Below, piece after piece: positions 52,827-63,209 of a stretch of DNA of 64,000 nucleotides (positions are counted from its first letter, which is position 1; each line of letters starts with the position of its first letter). Below the pieces are notes generated by a model. It searched no databases, was not told the DNA's origin, and saw only the letters and a list, made by a program, of their open reading frames with translations. Origin of the DNA: Paracoxiella cheracis (GTDB lineage Bacteria; Pseudomonadota; Gammaproteobacteria; Coxiellales; Coxiellaceae); assembly GCF_049348705.1 (NCBI RefSeq), contig NZ_CP186485.1:1798001-1862000 (forward strand). The letters are read 5' to 3'. The translations under genes were made by a program, and so were the position numbers.

Positions 52827-55661
52827 ATGGCTCAACTGACGATGACAAAAGATTACAAAGATACCCTTAATTTACCCAAAACTGCTTTTCCCATGAAAGC
52901 AAATTTACCCCAGCGCGAGCCGGAAATGCTCAAACGTTGGCAAGAATTTAATCTTTATGAAAAAATTCGTGAGAAGCGGCTTGGGCAACCTAAATTTATT
53001 CTTCACGATGGGCCTCCGTATGCCAATGGGCGTCCTCATTTGGGCACAGCGCTCAATAAAACGCTCAAGGATATCGTTGTAAAATCGAAATCGTTATCGG
53101 GCATTGATGCGCCTTATGTGCCGGGCTGGGATTGTCATGGGTTGCCGATTGAAATCAACGTGGAGAAAAAAGTCGGCAAGGCAGGCGATAAATTGTCAGC
53201 TAAAGAATTCCGCCAAGCGTGCCGCGAGTACGCAGAATCTCAAGTTCAATTGCAATCTGAAGACTATCAACGCTTAGGTGTGCTCGGCGATTGGAAAAAT
53301 CCGTATCTCACGATGGATTTTGTTTATGAAGCTAACACCGTTCGTGCGTTATCGAAAATTATTCAAAACGGTTACTTGGTGCGCGGTCAAAAACCGGTGC
53401 ATTGGTGTACGGCGTGTGGATCTGCGTTGGCAGAGGCTGAGGTGGAATATCGCGATAAAGCATCTTCGGCAATCGATGTAGGTTTTGAAGCTATCGATTC
53501 TCAAGCCATCATGCAAAAATTCAATGTAAAAAACGCAGACGTTCGCGTTGTCGTCCCCATTTGGACCACCACACCGTGGACACTGCCTGCTAACCAGGCG
53601 GTGTCGTTGCATCCAGACTTACACTATGCGTTAGTAAAATGTTCTTTTCAAAATAAGCCCACATATTTCGTATTAGCAAAAGATTTAGTGGATTCCGTCA
53701 TGCAACGATACGGCATCGACGACTACGAAGTGCATGGCAACGTGGAAGGAAAAATTTTAGAGGGACTGCAATTACAGCATCCTTTTTTAGATCGCACCGT
53801 GCCGATTATTTTAGGTGAGCACGTCACGACTGATGCCGGCACGGGTAATGTGCACACCGCACCGGCGCATGGTTTAGATGATTATTTTGTCGCTCAAAAA
53901 TATAAACTGTCGATCGATAATCCCGTCGATTCACGCAGTTGTTTTGTGCAAGGCACGCCGATTGTGGCAGGGTTGCACGTTTTTAAAGCGAACGAACCGA
54001 TTATCGTCACGTTAGCCGACAGCGGTCATTTGCTGCATCAAGAAAGTATTCAACACAGTTATCCGCATTGCTGGCGTCACAAAACGCCGCTGATTTTTAG
54101 AGCCACTCCGCAGTGGTTCATCGGCATGGAAAAAAATAATCTGCGTGAAAAAGCATTGGCTGCGATCGCAAAATCTAAATGGATGCCAAAGTGGGGTGAA
54201 GCCCGCATCAGTAAAATGGTGGCCGATCGTCCGGACTGGTGCATTTCCCGTCAACGCGTGTGGGGTATTCCAATTGCCATTTTCGCGCATAAAGAAACGG
54301 GTGAATTACACCCCGACACACCCGCATTAATGGAAAAAGCTGCACAGCTAATTGAAAAACACAGCGTCGATGGATGGTTTGATTTGGATCCGAAGGAATT
54401 ATTGGGTGCAGATGCAGACAACTACGATAAAGTGACCGACATTTTAGACGTGTGGTTTGATTCAGGCATCACACATTTTTGTGTGTTAGCACAGCGACCC
54501 GAACTCGGAGTGCCCGCTGATCTTTATTTAGAAGGTTCAGACCAGCATCGCGGTTGGTTTCAGTCGTCATTGTTGACGGGGATTCCAATTCGTAATGAGG
54601 CCCCGTTTAAATCTGTTTTGACACACGGCTACGTTGTAGATGGCAAGGGTCGAAAAATGTCGAAATCATTGGGCAATGTGATTCTGCCAGCTGATGTCGT
54701 AAAAAATATGGGCGCAGATATTTTGCGACTGTGGGTTGCATCATCTGAGCACACTGTAGAAGTCAACGCTTCCGATGAGATTTTAAAACGTGCTTCAGAT
54801 GCATATCGTCGTATTCGCAATACGGCACGATTTTTATTGTCGAATTTATATGACTTTGATCCCGAGAAAGATTTAGTGCCCGCTGAAAATATGGTGGCGC
54901 TTGATCAATGGGCCGTTGCAACGACAATGGCGATGCAAGAAAAAATAATTGCTGCCTATGATCACTATCATTTTCAAAAGATTTATCAGCTTATTCATAA
55001 TTTCTGCACAGTACAAATGGGTAGTTTTTATCTCGATATTATTAAAGATCGTTTATATACGAGCAAAGCAACAGGCGTGCCTCGGCGTTCTGCACAAACG
55101 GCGTTATATTACATCACCGAAGCGCTTGTGCAGTTGTTAGCACCCATCACGAGCTTTACTGCCGATGAAATTTGGCAGTTTATGCCTGGGAAGCGTGAAG
55201 CGTCGGTATTTTTGTCGTCGTGGTATCGTGATTTTCCTGCATTAAAAGAAACCGAAGGTGAGCTTGAGCGATGGCAATGGCTCATGCAGGTGCGAGACGA
55301 AGTGAATAAAGCCTTAGAGGCCTGTCGTAGTGAAGGGCGTATTGGATCGGCATTGGATGCAGAAGTTGTTTTATATGCCGATGATGATGCGTATAAAAAA
55401 CTCTCGGCACTCGGTGGTGAGCTACGATTTTTATTAATTACTTCCGATGCAACCGTGCTCCCAAAATCAAAACAAGATCCTGCGGCAGAAAAAACTGCTT
55501 TGCCAGAATTGACCGTTAAAATTAATGTCTCTAGCAATAAAAAATGCGTTCGCTGTTGGCAATGTCGAGTCGATGTAGGCACCGATCCAGAACATCCTGA
55601 GCTTTGTTCACGCTGTGTCGAAAACGTTTATAGCGACGGTGAAAAGCGAGAGTTCGCATGA
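52827..55661 (+). CDS. ileS: Isoleucyl-tRNA synthetase
   Basis: Charges tRNA-Ile with isoleucine. The class I signature appears as HLGTALNKTLKD (usually HIGH). The editing domain has TTTPWTLPANQA and GTGNVHTAPAHG, the second signature is GRKMSKSLGN, and a C-terminal zinc site has CVRCWQC and CSRC. Length is about 944, complete. Start is uncertain between 52827 and 52842. It overlaps lspA by 4 bp, as in other gammaproteobacteria. Confidence 0.96.
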   Translation: MAQLTMTKDYKDTLNLPKTAFPMKANLPQREPEMLKRWQEFNLYEKIREKRLGQPKFILHDGPPYANGRPHLGTALNKTLKDIVVKSKSLSGIDAPYVPGWDCHGLPIEINVEKKVGKAGDKLSAKEFRQACREYAESQVQLQSEDYQRLGVLGDWKNPYLTMDFVYEANTVRALSKIIQNGYLVRGQKPVHWCTACGSALAEAEVEYRDKASSAIDVGFEAIDSQAIMQKFNVKNADVRVVVPIWTTTPWTLPANQAVSLHPDLHYALVKCSFQNKPTYFVLAKDLVDSVMQRYGIDDYEVHGNVEGKILEGLQLQHPFLDRTVPIILGEHVTTDAGTGNVHTAPAHGLDDYFVAQKYKLSIDNPVDSRSCFVQGTPIVAGLHVFKANEPIIVTLADSGHLLHQESIQHSYPHCWRHKTPLIFRATPQWFIGMEKNNLREKALAAIAKSKWMPKWGEARISKMVADRPDWCISRQRVWGIPIAIFAHKETGELHPDTPALMEKAAQLIEKHSVDGWFDLDPKELLGADADNYDKVTDILDVWFDSGITHFCVLAQRPELGVPADLYLEGSDQHRGWFQSSLLTGIPIRNEAPFKSVLTHGYVVDGKGRKMSKSLGNVILPADVVKNMGADILRLWVASSEHTVEVNASDEILKRASDAYRRIRNTARFLLSNLYDFDPEKDLVPAENMVALDQWAVATTMAMQEKIIAAYDHYHFQKIYQLIHNFCTVQMGSFYLDIIKDRLYTSKATGVPRRSAQTALYYITEALVQLLAPITSFTADEIWQFMPGKREASVFLSSWYRDFPALKETEGELERWQWLMQVRDEVNKALEACRSEGRIGSALDAEVVLYADDDAYKKLSALGGELRFLLITSDATVLPKSKQDPAAEKTALPELTVKINVSSNKKCVRCWQCRVDVGTDPEHPELCSRCVENVYSDGEKREFA

Positions 55662-56164
55662 CAAAATCCGCGGCTAAGAAAGCATGGGCCTGGTTGTGGC
55701 TGAGTGCATTAATCATTGCGTTGGATCAAATTACTAAATACCTCGCTATGCATCACTTGGAATTTGGTCGGCCGGTTAGAATACTGCCGTTTTTTAATTT
55801 CACCTTAAATTATAATCCCGGTGCAGCGTTTAGTTTTTTAGGCGCACAAGGCGGTTGGCAGGTTTATTTTTTTGCGGCGATTTCGCTGATTGTTGCGGTA
55901 ATTTTGCTTGTATGGTTAGGTCGCATTAAACGTTCAGATGGATTGATGGCAGCGGGGGTTAGTTTAATTATAGGTGGTGCGCTTGGTAATTTTATCGACC
56001 GCATACGCTTAACTTACGTTATCGATTTTTTAGATTTCCATATCAAAAGTTGGCACTATGCGACATTTAATATCGCAGATAGTGCCATTTGTGTCGGTGC
56101 GTTTCTGCTGATTTTGCGTGTGTTTTTATCGCCAAGGAAAAAAAGTGCCACTACCAACAATTAA
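55658..56164 (+). CDS. lspA: Lipoprotein signal peptidase
   Basis: LspA removes signal peptides from prolipoproteins after lipid attachment. Four membrane segments occur in 168 residues. Motifs are DQITKYLAM, NYNPGAAFSFL, GGALGNFIDRIR (first Asp) and VIDFLDFH with FNIADSAI (second Asp). It starts within the ileS stop codon region (ATGA). An IS6-family element begins 3 bp after its stop. Confidence 0.96.
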   Translation: MTKSAAKKAWAWLWLSALIIALDQITKYLAMHHLEFGRPVRILPFFNFTLNYNPGAAFSFLGAQGGWQVYFFAAISLIVAVILLVWLGRIKRSDGLMAAGVSLIIGGALGNFIDRIRLTYVIDFLDFHIKSWHYATFNIADSAICVGAFLLILRVFLSPRKKSATTNN

Positions 56165-56167
56165 TGG

Positions 56168-57370
56168 GGTTTTGTAAAATCTCAGTCTATGCTGTATTTT
56201 GTTCGTCCATTTAATGAACGATTGAGTGAGACTACCGGTATGAATTGTCCGCATTGTGATTCAAGTGTTACAAAGGGTTTAAAAAAGCTGACGTCTTTAG
56301 GGTATAAACAGTTTGTTTGCAGTGATTGTGGTAAGCAATTTAATCAACGCAGTGGCACAACGTTGAACTTTATCATGTATCCAACGGATGTGGTTAGGAC
56401 GGTAGTTCAGTATTATTATCAGTTTAAAGTCAGTCTCCACGATGTAGTTGCGTTAATGGTGATGCGGGGTTTTCATGTAACGCATCAAACGGTTCATAAT
56501 TGGGTGCATCGTTTTGGTCCGGCGCTTGGGATGAGATTACGGGCACGCCGGTATCAAAAATCCAATGACCGTTGGCACGTCGATTGTACTTATTTACGTA
56601 TTGAAGTGTGTCGCGATGCTCGTGATAGATTATTGGCATCCCTGTCAATAATCGACTCGCAATACGCGACAACCTAAATAGCCGCGGACGTCCCCGTCGA
56701 CAGCGCTCCGCGACCTCGCGGCCGACTGCGCACTGTCTCCAGATGACTCGACGCCGCCTACAGATTTTTGCCACTCGCTACGCTGCCTACGGAACTCCGT
56801 TCCTTCGGCACTCCGCTCTGTCAAAAATCGGCGGCTGCCGCGGAATACTCGCCATCGGCTTCGCCTCTCCATGGCTCGCATCGGAAGGCCGTTGGTGTTA
56901 TTTTTACAGGGCGATTGATGAAAAGGGCGATTTGATCGATGTCTATTTAAGTGATGTACGAGATCAGCAGGCCGCAGAAAACTTCTTCAAGCAGGCGGCT
57001 AAAACGAGTGGCATTTATCCTGAGCAAATCACGACTGATAAAGAGCCCGCCCTTTATCCTGCGATCCAAGCTGTCTTTGGTGAGTATACCGACCATCGGG
57101 ATAATAACTATTTGAATAATCGTATTGAGCAATCCCATCGAGGCATCAAATCACGTATGCGTGTGATGAAGGGATTCAAGAATATATTTTGCGCATTACG
57201 GTTTTGTACAGTCTTTGAAGAAATACAGCAGTTTTTTAGAGAAAAAAATAAAAATCTCAGGACAATTCTATCTAAATTTCAAACCTTCAATCAATTATTC
57301 CAACAAGCTTTCTGAATAACTCTATTATAGAAGCATATGAGTCAATAGTTGACTGAGTTTTTAAAGAACC
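56168..57370 (+). mobile_element. IS6-family insertion sequence carrying SE-B3
   Basis: Both termini present; 1,203 bp equal 922 plus 281, which fixes the SE-B length and shows that no bases were duplicated. The transposase (start 56189, end 57315 including the insert) is split after TYLRIE. The left neighbour is lspA, the right a cut ThDP-enzyme gene. Confidence 0.94.
56603..56883 (-). mobile_element. Structured element SE-B, copy B3 (281 bp)
   Basis: Reverse SE-B, antisense to the transposase. Flanks tttacgtatt and gaaggccgttgg join exactly to the intact IS6 sequence. Confidence 0.94.
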
Positions 57371-57954
57371 CTATTTATTGTGTGGATGCTGGTTCTGTCA
57401 GTTTTTGGGGAAACAATCATTTAACGCTCAACGGCAAACAGCGATTCATGTGGTCGACAAATTTAGGCTCCCTCGGATTTGGATTAACCTCGGCGATCGG
57501 CGCACAATTTGCCTATCCCGACCGGCGCGTTATTGTGTTAAGTGGTGACGGTGGTTTTGACATGTTAATCGGCGATTTTGCGACACAAGTAAAATACAAT
57601 CTTCCGATCGTTAATGTCGTTTACAACAATTCAGAATATGCGTTTATTGAATTAGAACAAGAAACGCAGGGTTTTCCGGTGTTTGGCACAAAATTTAAAA
57701 ACCCGAATTATGCTGATTTAGCCAAAGCTTATGGTGGTGATGGTATTAAAGTAACCGCGTATGATGAATTAGAAGATGCTTTAAAAACAGCATTTAAATC
57801 CAAAGTCCCTTTTATCATCGATGTGCTCGTCAATCCCAAGGAATTATATATTCCACCCGTATTTTCACCCAAAATGGCCGCAGGTTTTGCAGAATCGATG
57901 GTAAAAACCTACGTGGATGAAACATTTTTTAAGGGTGCGTTCCAGCAAGATTAG
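57371..57954 (+). pseudogene. ThDP-dependent enzyme, C-terminal fragment (pyruvate oxidase / acetolactate synthase type)
   Basis: The fragment starts at the IS6 end and encodes the ThDP-binding domain. LGSLGFGLTSAIGAQFAYPD is followed by the GDG...NN motif (SGDGGFDMLIGDF to VVYNNSEYAF). The tail with KAAFKS-like and VPFIIDVLVNP segments is normal. The first about 350-380 residues are missing. Wording resembles PoxB-like pyruvate oxidases, but the exact enzyme cannot be set from this part. Confidence 0.82.
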
Positions 57955-58002
57955 CACTATCACGCTACAAAACTTTTCGGCACTATAAGCGTAAGCGTTG
58001 AC

Positions 58003-58758
58003 TCACTCTCGCCTCGGCTCATACAAAGGAAGATATTCATCAACCCACAACAACGTAGCACCGATGACAGCCGCTGGCATCACGATAAAATTCACCACCG
58101 GTATCATCGTGGCAAACATGACCACACTGCCAAAACTTAGATTCACAACCCGCTTTTGTCCCAATAAATTACGCATATCACCAAACGAAATGTGGTGATT
58201 ATCCATAGGATAATCCATATATTGCACCGTCATCATCCAAGCATTTAATAAAAACCAAATGGGTGTCGCAGCAAATTGTATGCCTGGAATAAAAAATAAA
58301 ATTAATGCTGCGATTGCACGTGGAATATAATAAATGAGAAATTGTAATGCACGCTTGATGGAGCGAGGAATATCCTTATAGAGAATTGACCAACCACCCT
58401 CGGTAATCTGCTCAGCACCCGTTACCATTTTCTCAACTTTTTCCGATAAAAAACCATTGAACGGTGCTGCAATGACATTTGCAATGATCGTAAAAGTGTA
58501 GGTGATGACAATAATTGCGCCGACAACAAATAAAATCCACAGCAACCAATTTAGCCAATGCAACCAACTTGGTAATAGCGTTTCTATCCAGTTAACCACA
58601 TATGAAAAATAATGAATGCCCAAATAAAGTAGGCCAGCAAATAAAATGATGTTAACTAAGAATGGAATAATGACAAACTTCCGCAACCCTTTCCGGCCGA
58701 GCATCTGCACGCCTTTGAAAAAATAATGAATGCCGCCAACATGTTGTTCTTCTATCAT
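58003..58758 (-). CDS. cysZ: CysZ/EI24-family membrane protein
   Basis: Length 251 with at least four membrane segments (FVIIPFLVNIILFAGLLYL, WLLWILFVVGAIIVITYTF, AIAALILFFIPGIQFAATP, VMFATMIPVVNFIVMPAAVI). The sequence NVIAAPFNGFLSEKVE and WFLLNAWMMTVQYMDYPMDN match CysZ sulfate transporters of gammaproteobacteria. The ATG at 58758 begins MIEEQHVGGIHYF as in the family; 58803 would overlap the divergent carboxypeptidase. Confidence 0.85.
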   Translation of the reverse strand: MIEEQHVGGIHYFFKGVQMLGRKGLRKFVIIPFLVNIILFAGLLYLGIHYFSYVVNWIETLLPSWLHWLNWLLWILFVVGAIIVITYTFTIIANVIAAPFNGFLSEKVEKMVTGAEQITEGGWSILYKDIPRSIKRALQFLIYYIPRAIAALILFFIPGIQFAATPIWFLLNAWMMTVQYMDYPMDNHHISFGDMRNLLGQKRVVNLSFGSVVMFATMIPVVNFIVMPAAVIGATLLWVDEYLPLYEPRRE

Positions 58759-59025
58759 AAAAAGATGATACCTCAGATTGAAACGTGTTAAAATCCCCAG
58801 CATGAAAGCCTACAAAAAACTCGAATCGATCTTCGAAAAACTCGCGTATTTTGAGCATTTGGGTGCTATTACCAATTGGGACGAAGCCGTCATGATGCCA
58901 AGCGGCGGAGGCACGATTCGCGCCAAGGCGTTGGCTGCTTTGCGCAATTTAACACACGAGACATTAACCAACCCCGAAGTGGGCGAGTTAATCGAAAAAG
59001 CAAAAGATGAATCGCTGAGTAGTCC

Positions 59026-59306
59026 GAAGTGTGTCGCGATGCTCGTGATAGATTATTGGCATCCCTGTCAATAATCGACTCGCAATACGCGACAACCTAA
59101 ATAGCCGCGGACGTCCCCGTCGACAGCGCTCCGCGACCTCGCGGCCGACTGCGCACTGTCTCCAGATGACTCGACGCCGCCTACAGATTTTTGCCACTCG
59201 CTACGCTGCCTACGGAACTCCGTTCCTTCGGCACTCCGCTCTGTCAAAAATCGGCGGCTGCCGCGGAATACTCGCCATCGGCTTCGCCTCTCCATGGCTC
59301 GCATCG
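59026..59306 (-). mobile_element. Structured element SE-B, copy B4 (281 bp)
   Basis: Reverse SE-B, antisense to the carboxypeptidase. One additional G follows, so 282 bp separate gagtagtcc from ttggcaaaaagc, and the frame SSP-WQK is preserved on removal. The same extra G is seen at B2. Confidence 0.9.
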
Positions 59307-59886
59307 GTTGGCAAAAAGCCAATCTTGGTTTGATGGAACGATTTTATCGACATGAAACATGTTTACCTGCTAGCTTAGTCAATCAAATCACCCTCGCCAT
59401 GATGCGGTCTCAGCAAGCGTGGCGCACCTTGCGCGCTGAAAATAATTGGCATGATTTCGCGCCGCTGCTTGAAAACATTTTGTTGCTCACCAAAGAGTCC
59501 GCACCGATACGCAGCGAAATTTTAAACCTATCACCCTATGATGTGTTGTTAGATGATTTCATTCCTGGCATCAAACAACAAAACATCGACCCTATTTTTT
59601 CGGTATTAAAAAAATCGTTACCCGATTTAATCCAACAAATCATCGCAAAACAAAAACATCGTCCGCACATTGCAATCAAAGGTCGTTTCCCTGCTGAACA
59701 ACAAAAACAAATTGGCTTGGAGTTAATGCAAGCGATCGGCTTTGATTTTAATCATGGCCGACTCGATGTCAGTCATCATCCTTTTTGTGGTGGCGACCCT
59801 GAAGATGTACGCATTACCACTCGCTATAATGAAAATGAATTTATCACGTCTGCCATGGCTATTTGCCATGAAACCGGTCATGCACT

Positions 59887-60135
59887 CGATGCGCGCCATG
59901 GAGAGCGAAGCGAAGGCGCGTATTCCGCGGTAGGCTCGGATTTTTTGCCGAGCGTAAGCGACTGCAAAAAATCTTTACGAGCCGTCAAGTCATTTGAGAG
60001 CCCGTGCGTAGTCGAGCCGTGAGGTCGCGGAGCGCGGGCGACGAGGACGTCCGCGGCTATTTAAGTTGTCGCGTATTGCGAGTCGATTATTGACAGGGAT
60101 GGCAATAATCTATCACGAGCATCGCGACACGCTTG
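59887..60135 (+). mobile_element. Structured element SE-A, copy A9 (249 bp)
   Basis: Forward SE-A, sense to the carboxypeptidase. Flanks ggtcatgcact and ttacgagcaaaa join as GHALYEQN with no duplication, splitting the codon for leucine. Confidence 0.94.
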
Positions 60136-60884
60136 TTACGAGCAAAATTTACCGCATGACTGGTTGCGCCAACCGGTCGGCCGAATTCACAGTATGGCGA
60201 TGCACGAAAGCCAATCTTTATTAATTGAAATGCAAGCCTGCCGCTCTCGTGAATTTATGAATTTTTTATCGCCATTGATCATCCGCACCTTTGGTGATGA
60301 CGAAGCTTTCAGCGCTGATAATTTATACGCATCCTACACTACGGTAAAGCCAGATTTTATTCGCGTTGATGCAGACGAAGTCACTTATCCTTTGCACGTC
60401 ATTTTACGCTACGAGCTTGAAAAGCAATTAATCGCTGGCGATATTAGTGTTTACAATTTGCCAGAAGCCTGGGATGCTGCCATGAAACATTATTTGGGCT
60501 TATCGACAAAGGATGATTATAAAGATGGCGTCATGCAAGATGTCCATTGGCCATCGGGGGCGTTTGGTTACTTCCCTTCCTATACACTCGGTAGTTTGAC
60601 CGCCGCGCAAATGTTTGCAAGCGCAAAAAACGCTTATCCTGACATTCTCGAAGGGTTAAATCATGGCAATTTCACGAGCCTTTATAAATGGCTCATTGAA
60701 AATGTCCACTCCAAAGCATCCTCAATCAGCTTTGATCAGTTGATGCGAGAGGCCACAGGCGAATCGCTTGATCCAAATTATTTTATTGCGCACATTAAAC
60801 AAAAGTATCTAAGCGTATAAGGATATGATTTTTGCGTTACGATTGATCTGCAGTAACTAAAATCAATAAAATTTTTTATGATGA

Positions 60885-61118
60885 CTACGCACCCCCTGGA
60901 TGCAGAACCCCCTTCCAAGCCTCACTAGGCAAGCGCTTCACCAATCTATCAGAAACGACTTGAAAAGCCACATTTGGATCCCACGGCATACGTGCTGGCA
61001 AAACATGTTTTGCATCCGTTAAAAAATCTTGAGAAGCTTGCTTATCAATGAGATTTTTTTCATACTCAGCACGGCTTATGCTTATTTTTTGCTGATTATT
61101 ATAGTATTTAAAAACTTC
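60885..61118 (-). pseudogene. C-terminal fragment of an unknown gene
   Basis: About 77 codons from the IS6 end to the stop at 60885. They read VFKYYNNQQKISISRAEYEK, ASQDFLTDAKHVLPARMPWD and VSDRLVKRLPSEAWKGVLHP. No family is recognised. The upstream part is lost, and no second piece is seen elsewhere in the window. Confidence 0.5.
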
Positions 61119-62040
61119 GGTTTTGTAAAATCTCAGTCTATGCTGTATTTTGTTCGTCCATTTAATGAACGATTGAGTGAGACTACCGGTATGAATTGTC
61201 CGCATTGTGATTCAAGTGTTACAAAGGGTTTAAAAAAGCTGACGTCTTTAGGGTATAAACAGTTTGTTTGCAGTGATTGTGGTAAGCAATTTAATCAACG
61301 CAGTGGCACAGCGTTGAACTTTATCATGTATCCAACGGATGTGGTTAGAACGGTAGTTCAGTATTATTATCAGTTTAAAGTCAGTCTCCACGATGTAGTT
61401 GCGTTAATGGTGATGCGGGGTTTTCATGTAACGCATCAAACGGTTCATAATTGGGTGCATCGTTTTGGTCCGGCGCTTGGGATGAGATTACGGGCACGCC
61501 GGTATCAAAAATCCAATGACCGTTGGCACGTCGATTGTACTTATTTACGTATTGAAGGCCGTTGGTGTTATTTTTACAGGGCGATTGATGAAAAGGGCGA
61601 TTTGATCGATGTCTATTTAAGTGATGTACGAGATCAGCAGGCCGCAGAAAACTTCTTCAAGCAGGCGGCTAAAACGAGTGGCATTTATCCTGAGCAAATC
61701 ACGACTGATAAAGAGCCCGCCCTTTATCCTGCGATCCAAGCTGTCTTTGGTGAGTATACCGACCATCGGGATAATAACTATTTGAATAATCGTATTGAGC
61801 AATCCCATCGAGGCATCAAATCACGTATGCGTGTGATGAAGGGATTCAAGAATATATTTTGCGCATTACGGTTTTGTACAGTCTTTGAAGAAATACAGCA
61901 GTTTTTTAGAGAAAAAAATAAAAATCTCAGGACAATTCTATCTAAATTTCAAACCTTCAATCAATTATTCCAACAAGCTTTCTGAATAACTCTATTATAG
62001 AAGCATATGAGTCAATAGTTGACTGAGTTTTTAAAGAACC
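61119..62040 (+). mobile_element. IS6-family insertion sequence (922 bp)
   Basis: Complete, with both termini. The left flank is an unknown gene fragment, the right a palindromic repeat; no target duplication. One substitution (gttagaacgg for gttaggacgg) marks this copy. Confidence 0.94.
61140..61985 (+). CDS. IS6-family transposase
   Basis: Intact 281-residue frame from MLYFVRPF with the zinc ribbon, WHVDCTY, TTDKEPAL and NRIEQSHRGIKSRMR. It carries the common Arg variant and is likely functional. Confidence 0.9.
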   Translation: MLYFVRPFNERLSETTGMNCPHCDSSVTKGLKKLTSLGYKQFVCSDCGKQFNQRSGTALNFIMYPTDVVRTVVQYYYQFKVSLHDVVALMVMRGFHVTHQTVHNWVHRFGPALGMRLRARRYQKSNDRWHVDCTYLRIEGRWCYFYRAIDEKGDLIDVYLSDVRDQQAAENFFKQAAKTSGIYPEQITTDKEPALYPAIQAVFGEYTDHRDNNYLNNRIEQSHRGIKSRMRVMKGFKNIFCALRFCTVFEEIQQFFREKNKNLRTILSKFQTFNQLFQQAF

Positions 62041-62054
62041 GGCTTACGCGATTG

Positions 62055-62160
62055 GGGTTACTGTTTTTCGGGAATCGCCGTCCTTGGCTACTAAGTACTT
62101 TCCTGGTACTTACGCCCGCAAAACAGTATCACCAATCTCTCTGCCGCAATTGAAAGTGTC
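62055..62160. repeat. Palindromic repeat, partial second copy, plus gccgcaattgaaag
   Basis: TACTGTTTTTCGGG and CCCGCAAAACAGTA flank aagtactttcctggtactt, matching the inner part of the palindrome at 1867-1970 with scattered changes. It is followed by gccgcaattgaaag, which also occurs at 28682. It lies just after the sohB stop. Confidence 0.7.
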
Positions 62161-62189
62161 TCGTTTGTATGTAGGTAGATGTATGCCGT

Positions 62190-63209
62190 TTAAAGATAAT
62201 CCTGTCCGGCGGTTTGGGCGCCAGGGCTGAGTAACTTATGGTAGATACTCGCAGCGCCAGAGGCCATGCGCTGGCCGAATCGTTTTTTGAGTTTGTATTC
62301 AACTTCGTAAATACTGTAGTTTTTGCTAGCGGCTAATAAATAATCGTCGCTAGTTTTTAACTCATCGACCAATTTCAAATCGATGGCGCGAGTTGCAAAC
62401 CAATGCTCTCCGGTTGCAACACGATCGATGTCCACCTGGTTGCGATGATTTTTAATAAACGACTTAAATAAAGCATGTGTGTCATCTACTTCTTCCTGCA
62501 TTTTTTCACGACCTTTTGGGGTGTTTTCTGCAAATAAATTTAAGGTGCGTTTGTATTCGCCGGCAGTGATTTGTTCAAAATCGATAGATTTTTGTTGTAG
62601 GTAACGGTGGAAATTAGGTAACTGCGAAAGGACTCCAATAGAGCCGACAACAGCAAAGGGCGCAGCAATAATGTGATCAGCAACGCAAGCCATCATGTAG
62701 CCACCACTGGCGGCAATTTTGTCGATTGAAATGACGAGCTTCATGTTTGCATCTTTGATGCGTTGCAGTTGTGATGCAGCAAGACCATATGCATTGACTA
62801 ATCCGCCGCCGCTATCGAGTCGAACAAGTACTTCATCTTTAGGGTTTGCATTGGTGAGGATTGCAGTAATTTCTTCACGCAAAGCAGTAACGGCAGAAGC
62901 TTTAATATCACCATTAAATGTGAGTACAAAAATATTGTTGGGTGATTCTCTTTTTTTGCCTTCTTGTTTTTTTTCTCGTTTTAATAATTTTTTAAGCGCT
63001 TTCAATTCTTGCTTTGTTTTGGATTCGCACGCGATGATATGTTTATAGTCTTCGTATTTATCGTTGAGCTTTTGAATTTCGAGTTTCCCTTTGATTTTGC
63101 CTTTCGCTCTGGCGAACAAGCCAGTCATAACGATTAAGATAACGAGAATAGCAATAACAACGCTAACGAGTTTGACCAAAAAAAGACCATAATTGGATAT
63201 AAATTCCAT
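62190..63209 (-). CDS. sohB: Inner-membrane serine peptidase SohB (S49 family)
   Basis: A 339-residue protein with an N-terminal membrane segment (LVSVVIAILVILIVMTGLF) and a charged coiled region. The S49 core follows: VLTFNGDIKASAVTALREE, VRLDSGGGLVNAYGLA, the catalytic serine in DKIAASGGYMMACVAD and SIGVLSQLPN. It probably degrades membrane or exported proteins. It is monocistronic here. Confidence 0.94.
   Translation of the reverse strand: MEFISNYGLFLVKLVSVVIAILVILIVMTGLFARAKGKIKGKLEIQKLNDKYEDYKHIIACESKTKQELKALKKLLKREKKQEGKKRESPNNIFVLTFNGDIKASAVTALREEITAILTNANPKDEVLVRLDSGGGLVNAYGLAASQLQRIKDANMKLVISIDKIAASGGYMMACVADHIIAAPFAVVGSIGVLSQLPNFHRYLQQKSIDFEQITAGEYKRTLNLFAENTPKGREKMQEEVDDTHALFKSFIKNHRNQVDIDRVATGEHWFATRAIDLKLVDELKTSDDYLLAASKNYSIYEVEYKLKKRFGQRMASGAASIYHKLLSPGAQTAGQDYL

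Larger units (their letters stand above)
58802..60820 (+). pseudogene. M32 carboxypeptidase Taq, interrupted by SE-B4 and SE-A9
   Basis: The start MKAYKKLESIFEKLAYFEHL and NWDEAVMMPSGG are typical of M32 carboxypeptidases. SE-B4 enters after ESLSSP, the frame resumes at WQKANLGLMERFYR, and SE-A9 enters inside the zinc site after HETGHAL. The last part (YEQNLPHDWLRQPVGR to the stop at 60820) contains LIEMQACRSREFMNF and YPLHVILRYELEKQLI. Removing both elements restores one frame of about 495 residues. Both elements have stop codons, so the protein is not made as such. Confidence 0.93.
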
